Origin: Actinomycetota bacterium
GTDB lineage: Bacteria > Actinomycetota > Thermoleophilia > Gaiellales > Gaiellaceae
DNA length: 29,045 bases
Reading direction: 5' to 3'
Assembly: GCA_005885565.1 (NCBI GenBank)
Contig: VAXK01000212.1
Location: forward strand, 1 to 29,045
Shown here: piece by piece, positions 6,806 to 12,431 of the stretch
Numbering within the stretch: position 1 is the first letter of the stretch
Layout: every line of letters begins with the position of its first letter
Position numbers and translations under genes: made by a program
The notes under the pieces: generated by a model
What the model saw: the letters and a program-made list of their open reading frames with translations, nothing else
Database searches by the model: none
Told to the model about the DNA's origin: nothing

Positions 6806-8163
6806 GCCACCACGCGCACGGGAACTCCGCCGCGCGGCGCGTAGATCGGCCCGCGCCGCTCGGGACGAGCGGGCCGGCGCCGCGCGCTCCGCAGGTCGAC
6901 TCCTCGGAGCACCGTCCTCGCGATCGTGCGCACCTCGAGCATCGCGAAACCCGCTCCGAGGCAGCGGCGCGGGCCGCCGCCGAAGGGGATGAAGGCGTAG
7001 CCGAACGTGTTGCCGTCGCGGAAGCGGTCGGGCCGGAATCTGAGCGGGTCGTCGTAGACGTCGGGCTGGCGATGCACGAGGTACGCCGACGCGACGACGA
7101 GCATCCCTGCCGGCACGACCCAGTCTCGGACGGCGAACGGCTCCGCGAGCGCCCGCCCCATCCAGGGGATGACGGGACCGAGCCGCTGCGCCTCCGCGAT
7201 CGCGGCGTCGAGACGTGGGGTGTCGCCGCCGGCGGACTCGCTGCGCAGCTCCGCGTAGAGGCGGTGGTCGCGGAGGACGAAGTGGAAGAGCCACGCGAGC
7301 GTGCTCGCGGTGGACTCGTGACCGGCGACGATCAACGTCGTGAGCTCGTCGCGGAGCTCGTCGTCGCTCATCGGACGGCCGTTCTCGTCGCGGGCGGCGG
7401 CGAGGAGATCCAGGATGCTCGCGTCGCCGTCACCGTCGCCGTGGCCGTCGCGCGCCCGGACCGCCGCGATCCGCTCAGCGAGCAGTCGCTCCGCCTCGGC
7501 CTTCGCGGTCCAGAACGCGTCCCACGGCGACCGGCCGCTCAGCCGGTACAGAAGCTGCCGGCGGCTCGGCGGCGTGCTGGCCCGCATCAGCCGGTCGAAC
7601 GCGAGCGCGACGTCCTCTCTCATCCGCCGGTCGTCGAGGCCGAAGATCACGCGCGTCAGGACGTCGAACGAAAGCGCTCGAAGCCGCTCGTGCAACTTGA
7701 AGACCTCGCCTCGGGGCCAAGAGGCGACGTGCTCGTCCGCGATCCGTTCGACCGCGGATTTCGCCGCCTCGATGCGCCGCGCGTGGAAGGGGCCGACCAG
7801 GAGTCGCCGCTTGCGGAGGTGGTCGTCGCCGTCGCTGAGCAAGATCGACCTGCTTCCGAAGATCGGCATCAGCGCGACGTTGCTCTCACCCGCTCGCGCG
7901 ACCTCCGGGGGCGCGGTGAATACGGCGCGGATCAGCTCCGGATGCGAGACGACGACGCGCGTCGGGCCGCCCGGCCGGAGCGTGAAGGCATCCCCGTACC
8001 GTCGCCGGCACGCTTCGAGCATCCGGAGCGGCTGCGTCTTGAGGAGCAGCTCCTGCAGCCGGGGCGGCAGCGGAGGTCCGGGAGGCAGACGACACGCGGT
8101 CTTCGACTCTCGCGGCGAGATCACCGAAGAAGCAGGCGGACTCGCCGGCGACACGGTCGACAA
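6802..8163 (-). CDS. Cytochrome P450
   Basis: This 453-residue P450 has all hallmarks: the oxygen-binding I-helix AGHEST (280-285), the K-helix ExxR (Glu324-Arg327, EAQR), and the heme loop FGGGPRRCLGAG with axial cysteine Cys401. The N-terminus is proline-rich (RLPPGPPLPPRL) without a membrane anchor, so it is a soluble bacterial enzyme needing separate redox partners, none of which is in the window. It resembles the broad CYP110/CYP137-like group. The first start is TTG at 8163; GTG at 8154 or 8124 is equally possible because no ribosome site is clear and the TTG falls inside an inverted repeat. Its substrate is unknown. Its place amid B12 genes, in a window lacking CobG and CobZ, is discussed as a finding. 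Confidence 0.93.
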   Translation of the reverse strand: MSTVSPASPPASSVISPRESKTACRLPPGPPLPPRLQELLLKTQPLRMLEACRRRYGDAFTLRPGGPTRVVVSHPELIRAVFTAPPEVARAGESNVALMPIFGSRSILLSDGDDHLRKRRLLVGPFHARRIEAAKSAVERIADEHVASWPRGEVFKLHERLRALSFDVLTRVIFGLDDRRMREDVALAFDRLMRASTPPSRRQLLYRLSGRSPWDAFWTAKAEAERLLAERIAAVRARDGHGDGDGDASILDLLAAARDENGRPMSDDELRDELTTLIVAGHESTASTLAWLFHFVLRDHRLYAELRSESAGGDTPRLDAAIAEAQRLGPVIPWMGRALAEPFAVRDWVVPAGMLVVASAYLVHRQPDVYDDPLRFRPDRFRDGNTFGYAFIPFGGGPRRCLGAGFAMLEVRTIARTVLRGVDLRSARRRPARPERRGPIYAPRGGVPVRVVA

Positions 8164-8178
8164 CTCTAGCCAGTTGTC
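8159..8178. promoter_or_regulatory. Inverted repeat over the P450 start, possible operator
   Basis: GACAACT (8159-8165) and AGTTGTC (8172-8178) form a perfect 7-base inverted repeat with a 6-base spacer CTAGCC. The 20-base span suits a dimeric repressor such as a TetR-family protein. It overlaps the TTG start of the P450 and lies about 90 bases before cobO. No regulator gene is visible nearby. Confidence 0.4.
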
Positions 8179-8254
8179 TACGTGGCTCCGGGCGGTATCG
8201 TCGCGGAGGCTTCCCCTGCCTTACCGCCGAGCCAACCGCATCTGCCAAGGGTGG

Positions 8255-8260
8255 TATGCT
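8255..8260 (+). promoter_or_regulatory. -10 box for a leaderless cobO transcript
   Basis: TATGCT at 8255-8260 ends 6 bases before the GTG start at 8267. A TANNNT box 6-7 bases before the start codon is the typical arrangement for leaderless genes in actinobacteria. No Shine-Dalgarno sequence is well placed, which fits. The -35 region is not recognisable. Confidence 0.5.
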
Positions 8261-8266
8261 CGCGCC

Positions 8267-8821
8267 GTGCGGAACCTCGCAGCTCGCGCCGGATCCGGCG
8301 ACGACGGCAGAACGGTCCTGCTCGCCGGGGGTCGGATCTCGAAGGACGACCCACTGGTCGAGACCTACGGAACCGTCGACGAGACGTCGAGCGCGATCGG
8401 CATCGGGAAGACGCTTGCGCAGACGCCGCGCGTGCGCGAAGTCTGCGAGGAGCTCCAGCGGGGCCTCTACACCCTCGGCGCGCAGCTCGCGACGGGCCCG
8501 GAGGCGAAGCGATCGTACGGCGAGATCACGGCGGAGCACGTCGACCGAATCGAGGAGCTCTCCAGGCAGATCGAGGAGGAGACGCCCCAGCTGGCCGAGA
8601 TGACGGGCTTCATCCTCCCGGGCACGGTGCCCGCGTCCGCGCATCTCGACCTCGCCCGGGCCGTCGCGCGTCGCGCCGAGCGGCGCCTCGTCGGGCTCGG
8701 CGACGTGGACGAGAAAGCGCGTCGCTGGCTCAACCGGCTCTCGCTCCTCCTGTTCCTCTTGGCGCGTCACGAGGAGGCCCAGGTGGGGCACACCGCGGCG
8801 CCGGCACGCACGGACGGCTAG
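8267..8821 (+). CDS. cobO: Cob(I)alamin adenosyltransferase, PduO type
   Basis: This 184-residue enzyme would transfer the adenosyl group of ATP to cob(I)alamin or a cobyrinic acid intermediate. It is of the PduO family (not the CobA/BtuR family), recognised from SGDDGRT near the N-terminus, SKDDPLVETYGTVDETSSAIG in the ATP-binding region, FILPGT, and the helix ARAVARRAERRLV with the conserved arginines. I use the symbol cobO for the pathway step; pduO is the family name. The GTG at 8267 gives the standard N-terminus and is preceded by a -10 box rather than a ribosome site. Its stop TAG overlaps, within the palindrome CTAG, the stop of the convergent cobD gene. Confidence 0.92.
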   Translation: MRNLAARAGSGDDGRTVLLAGGRISKDDPLVETYGTVDETSSAIGIGKTLAQTPRVREVCEELQRGLYTLGAQLATGPEAKRSYGEITAEHVDRIEELSRQIEEETPQLAEMTGFILPGTVPASAHLDLARAVARRAERRLVGLGDVDEKARRWLNRLSLLLFLLARHEEAQVGHTAAPARTDG

Positions 8822-9882
8822 CCGACCGCCGTCTGCAGCCCCTCGCCTTCGTCGCGTAGCGACGCCAGCGTCTCCGCGAGCGCGCGCACGAGGTCGTCGT
8901 TGCGGGCGTCGTCGCGCACCGCCACCCGCGTCCAGTCGGCACCAAGCCCGGGGAACGTGTCCCCCCGGCGCACCGCGATCCCACGATGCCGCAGACCGGA
9001 GCGGACCGTGTTTCCGGCAGGCGTGCGCATGAGCAGGAACGACGCGGCCGGGTTCGGCGTCACCTCGACGCTCGGCAGCCGGCGCAAGGCCTCGACGAGC
9101 CGCTGGCGCTGGCCGGTCAGCTCCTCGGCCCACGCACTCGCCTCGGCGACCCCGCGCTCCTCGCTGCACGCCTCAGCGGCGACCGCCGCGAGAGCCGAGA
9201 CCGGCCACGCCTGCTGCAGCGTCGCGACGCGGGCGACCGTCGCGGCGTCGGCGAGGATATAGCCGATGCGGAGGCCGGCGATGCCCCACGTCTTCGTGAG
9301 GCTTCGCACGACGACGAGCCCCGGCAGATCGCGGCGCATCGCGACGCTCACCGGCTCGCCCGGAACGCAGTCCGCGAACGCTTCGTCGACGATCAGGAGC
9401 CGGCCCGGCCGCGCGAGGTCCTCCAGCGTCGCGAGCGGGTGCAGCACGGAGGTCGGGTTGGTCGGGTTCCCGAGAACGACGAGGTCCGCCTCTTCCGGGA
9501 CGACCGCCGGATCGAGCGTGAACGGCGGATCCAGGACGACCCATTTCACCCGATGGCCGGCTGCACGCAGCGCCGCCTCGGGCTCCGTGAACGACGGATG
9601 GACGCACACGGCGTGCGTGGGCCCGTGCGCATACGCCAGCAGCCTGAACGCGTCCGCGCCACCCGCCGTCAGGAGTGCCTCCTCGGGCGGCCGTCCGTGC
9701 CGACCTGCGACCGCCGCGCGAGCCTTCTGGGGCGAGGGATAACGGCCGAGGGAGTCGAGCGCCGCGACGAGCCGCTCGCGGAGCCAGTCCGGCGGCCCAT
9801 CGAGGCGGACGTTCGTGGCGAAGTCGAGCAAGCCCGGCTCCGCCTCGGCGTCGCCGTGATGCATCAGGTCGACGTCGGTCAC
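8818..9882 (-). CDS. cobD: L-threonine-O-3-phosphate decarboxylase, CobD/CobC type aminotransferase fold
   Basis: This 354-residue PLP enzyme of aminotransferase class I fold should convert L-threonine phosphate to (R)-1-amino-2-propanol phosphate, the linker that CbiB attaches to cobyric acid. Evidence includes FATNVRLDGPP near residue 21, LGNPTNPTS (137-145), the PLP aspartate in LLIVDEAF, the Schiff-base lysine Lys197 in RSLTKTWG, and GLRIGY. It is called CobD in Salmonella and CobC in aerobic producers. Histidinol-phosphate aminotransferase is a close relative, but the context argues for B12. The GTG at 9882 overlaps the cobT stop (GTGA), so the two are translationally coupled. No recognised threonine kinase is in the window. 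Confidence 0.9.
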   Translation of the reverse strand: MTDVDLMHHGDAEAEPGLLDFATNVRLDGPPDWLRERLVAALDSLGRYPSPQKARAAVAGRHGRPPEEALLTAGGADAFRLLAYAHGPTHAVCVHPSFTEPEAALRAAGHRVKWVVLDPPFTLDPAVVPEEADLVVLGNPTNPTSVLHPLATLEDLARPGRLLIVDEAFADCVPGEPVSVAMRRDLPGLVVVRSLTKTWGIAGLRIGYILADAATVARVATLQQAWPVSALAAVAAEACSEERGVAEASAWAEELTGQRQRLVEALRRLPSVEVTPNPAASFLLMRTPAGNTVRSGLRHRGIAVRRGDTFPGLGADWTRVAVRDDARNDDLVRALAETLASLRDEGEGLQTAVG

Positions 9883-11006
9883 GCCGACGGCTTCGCAGCG
9901 CTCGGCGAGGCGTGCGCGCCCGCGTCGCCCTCTTCCGCGTCGCCGGCGGCCGGAGGAGCGATGTCCGAGAGCCGCGCCATCTCCCGAAGGATGTCGGTGG
10001 CGCCGCGTACCAGCGGAAGCGCGAGCATCGCGCCGGTTCCCTCGCCGAGCCGGAGCTCGAGGTCGAGCAGCGGTGGCTTCCCGAGCGCGTCGAGTGCGAT
10101 CGTGGCGGACGGCTCGACCGATCGGTGCCCCGCGACCAGATAGTCGCGCACGCGCGGGGTGAACGCGCTCGCGACGAGCGCTGCCGCGTTCGCGGTCACG
10201 CCGTCCAAGATGATCGGGAGACGGGCCGCGGCTGCCGCGAGATAGATGCCGCAGAGCGCGGCGTGCTCGGCGCCGCCCACCTGGGCGAGCACCCCGAGGG
10301 GATCGGCGGGATCCGGCCGGTGCAGCGCGAGCGCCGTCTCGACGACGTCGATCTTGAGCTCGAGCGTCGCGTCGTCGATGCCGGTTCCGCGTCCCGTGAC
10401 CTCGCGGGGAGATCGCCCGGTGAACACGGCGGTCAAGCACGCCGACGGGGTCGTGTTCGCGATCCCCATGTCCCCGCCGATCACCAGATCGAGGCCGGTC
10501 GTCCGCAGCTCGTCGACCGTCGCCATGCCGGCGAGCACGGCTTGTGCGGCTTGCTCGCGCGTCATCGCGGGCTCGCGCGACAGGTCGGCCGTGCCTGCGA
10601 CGACCTTGGCGTTGCGGAGCGCCGCGTGCGGGACGAGGTCGCCGGCGACTCCGACGTCGAGAACCGTCACGTCGGCGCCGACCGTTCGGGCGAGGACGTT
10701 GATCGCCGCCCGACCGGCACAGAACGTGTGCACCATCATCGCGGTGATCTCCTGGGGCCACGGCGAGACGCCGCGGCCGAGGACGCCGTGGTCGCCCGCG
10801 CAGACGATCGCCACCGCGTGCTCGATGGCGGGAGGCGGACACCTCCCGGCGATCCCTGCGAGCTGGACCCCGATCTGCTCGATGCGGCCGAGGCTGCCTT
10901 GCGGCTTGGCCAGCTGGTCGTGGAGCGCGCGGGCCTCGGCGATCGCCGCCTCGTCAGCTGCGCCGATACTCGCGACGACTCGGGCGATTCGAGCTTCGAC
11001 ATCCAT
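9879..11006 (-). CDS. cobT: Nicotinate-nucleotide:dimethylbenzimidazole phosphoribosyltransferase CobT
   Basis: This 375-residue CobT transfers phosphoribose from nicotinate mononucleotide to dimethylbenzimidazole, giving alpha-ribazole phosphate. The family landmarks are LAKPQGSLGRIE (32-43), AGDHGVLGRGVS (70-81), IGGDMGIANTTPS, and the catalytic glutamate Glu322 in LGEGTGAMLA. The C-terminal 20-25 residues are a low-complexity Ala/Gly/Glu tail beyond the usual end. The ATG at 11006 has GGAGG (11013-11017) at 6-base spacing; the GTG two codons earlier abuts that site and is unlikely. It heads the cobT-cobD minus operon. A second, fused CobT begins at the right edge. Confidence 0.96.
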   Translation of the reverse strand: MDVEARIARVVASIGAADEAAIAEARALHDQLAKPQGSLGRIEQIGVQLAGIAGRCPPPAIEHAVAIVCAGDHGVLGRGVSPWPQEITAMMVHTFCAGRAAINVLARTVGADVTVLDVGVAGDLVPHAALRNAKVVAGTADLSREPAMTREQAAQAVLAGMATVDELRTTGLDLVIGGDMGIANTTPSACLTAVFTGRSPREVTGRGTGIDDATLELKIDVVETALALHRPDPADPLGVLAQVGGAEHAALCGIYLAAAAARLPIILDGVTANAAALVASAFTPRVRDYLVAGHRSVEPSATIALDALGKPPLLDLELRLGEGTGAMLALPLVRGATDILREMARLSDIAPPAAGDAEEGDAGAHASPSAAKPSA

Positions 11007-11117
11007 CGGCACCCTCCGATCGGCCTGGCATTCGAGCTCCGCGGCGAGGCCAGTCCAACGAGGAGCGTACAGCAGGCCCGATTTGAGTGCCGGCCGTTAA
11101 CAGACCCGATCGCGCGC

Positions 11118-11123
11118 TACAGT
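11118..11123 (+). promoter_or_regulatory. -10 box for a leaderless APGM-like gene
   Basis: TACAGT at 11118-11123 ends 7 bases before the GTG at 11131, the spacing of a leaderless promoter. The only purine-rich stretch (GAGG, 11127-11130) directly abuts the start and is too close to act as a ribosome site. Confidence 0.45.
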
Positions 11124-11130
11124 CACGAGG

Positions 11131-12012
11131 GTGGTGCGCGTGCTGGTGATTCCCGACGGCGCCGCCGAAGATTCACGCCTCGGGCTCACGAGCTTAGAGC
11201 TTGCGCGGACGCCCGTGCTCGACGAGATCTGCTCCCAAGGGCGCGTTGCCCCGCGGCGGACGATCCCGCCCGGCCTCGGCGCGACGCTCGACGAAGCGCC
11301 GGGGCGCGCGTGGATCGAGGCCGCGGCGGCGGGGATCGACGTGCCGCCGGAGGTCACGCCGCGGCGCGTCGACCTGTACCGCGACGGCCTGCGTTGGGAG
11401 GCGGAGGATCCCGAGGCCGTCGCGCTCCAGCTCGCGGAGTCGTCCGGCGGGCCGGCCTACGCCGTCGGAGGTCACCGGTACCTCGTCCTCGGTCCGAAAG
11501 AGCCGCGTCCGCCCGACGGATGCCGCGTCCGGATCTGGGGCGAGGGGCCTAGGCTCGAACCGCTTCTCGACGCGACGACCGTCGTCGTCGGCGCGTCGGG
11601 CGGCGCGGTGGGCGCAGCGCGGCTCCTCGGCGCGCGGACGGTGACGCCGCCGACCGCGACCGGGCGCAGCCGGACCGACTATGCGGCCAAGGCGGCCGTA
11701 GCGCTTGCAGAGATGCCGCGCTCGAACCGAGTCGTCGTGCACGTGGCCGCGCCAGACGAAGCGTCCCACGAGCGGGACCAGGCGGCGAAGATCGCGGCTC
11801 TCGAGGCGATCGACCGGGAGCTGTTGGCGCCTCTGTGGGACGCGGTGGCGCGGGCCGGCGGCTCTCTCACCGTCTGCCCCGATCACGGAACCGACCCCCG
11901 CGACGGAACCCACCTCGCCGAGCCGGTGCCGTGCGTGCAGTGGGAGAAGGGCCGGCCACCGGCGGGGCCCGACCGGCTGGTCGAGCGTCTTCTCGTCGGG
12001 GTCGCGCTCTAG
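11131..12012 (+). CDS. Archaeal-type phosphoglycerate mutase (APGM) family protein, shortened
   Basis: This 293-residue protein belongs to the metal-dependent alkaline phosphatase superfamily, APGM branch. Metal ligands are recognisable: Asp9 (VIPDGAAED), Asp209 and His213 (APDEASH), Asp251-His252 (PDHG) and His261 (DGTH). The middle segments RIWGEG (134-139) and TATGRSRTDYAAKA (175-188) match the family. It is about 100 residues shorter than true APGM (about 400), and the usual Ser nucleophile motif GSDVAN is absent; the equivalent stretch reads PGLGATLDEAPG, where Thr52 might substitute. This suggests a reaction other than glycolytic mutase. Some APGM relatives act as homoserine kinases, so phosphorylation of threonine for the neighbouring CobD step is a candidate role (inference). 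It shares a CTAG stop overlap with convergent cobE. Confidence 0.8.
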   Translation: MVRVLVIPDGAAEDSRLGLTSLELARTPVLDEICSQGRVAPRRTIPPGLGATLDEAPGRAWIEAAAAGIDVPPEVTPRRVDLYRDGLRWEAEDPEAVALQLAESSGGPAYAVGGHRYLVLGPKEPRPPDGCRVRIWGEGPRLEPLLDATTVVVGASGGAVGAARLLGARTVTPPTATGRSRTDYAAKAAVALAEMPRSNRVVVHVAAPDEASHERDQAAKIAALEAIDRELLAPLWDAVARAGGSLTVCPDHGTDPRDGTHLAEPVPCVQWEKGRPPAGPDRLVERLLVGVAL

Positions 12013-12431
12013 CGATCCTCGGGGTCGCCGATCGCCGCCACGGCGATCGTGATCGAGTCGCCGCAAATCCGCTTGGGCACTAGCAGCGCGCCGTCCGCGC
12101 CGGCGGCGAGCAGGGCGGCGGCTTCCGCGACGCTGCCCGTCCGGACCGTTGCGCGGACGTAGTCGGACGGCGTCGGCACGACGACTCGATCGAGTGCCTC
12201 CGGCTCGTAGGCGATCACGTCCGCTCCGGTCGCGTCCGCGAGCGCGAGGACGGCCGGATGGCGAGCGCGTCGCTCCACCGTCCCGATCCGGGCGACGAGC
12301 TCCGGCGCGAGCCCTGCGTCGGCGAGGGTTGCTCGAAGCGCCTCCACCGCCGACTCCGGGTCCGCATGGCTGGAGCATCCGAACCCGAGGGCGAGCGCAC
12401 GGGGCCGCCGCGCCGCCGGGCCGTCACCCAA
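12009..12431 (-). CDS. cobE: CobE / CbiG C-terminal domain protein
   Basis: This 140-residue single-domain protein matches the CbiG C-terminal (CobE) family: the N-terminal strand and loop ALALGFGCSS (12-21), a repeated helical region EALRATLADAGL, and the C-terminal VRTGSVAEAAALL...LLVPKR...ITIAVA pattern. CobE is needed in the aerobic pathway, and as part of CbiG in the anaerobic one acts around ring contraction; here it stands alone with no CbiG N-terminal domain. The TTG at 12431 has AGGAG (12439-12443) 7 bases upstream and overlaps the end of the cobQ2 fusion by 8 bases. It is the last gene of the six-gene minus operon. Confidence 0.82.
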   Translation of the reverse strand: MGDGPAARRPRALALGFGCSSHADPESAVEALRATLADAGLAPELVARIGTVERRARHPAVLALADATGADVIAYEPEALDRVVVPTPSDYVRATVRTGSVAEAAALLAAGADGALLVPKRICGDSITIAVAAIGDPEDR

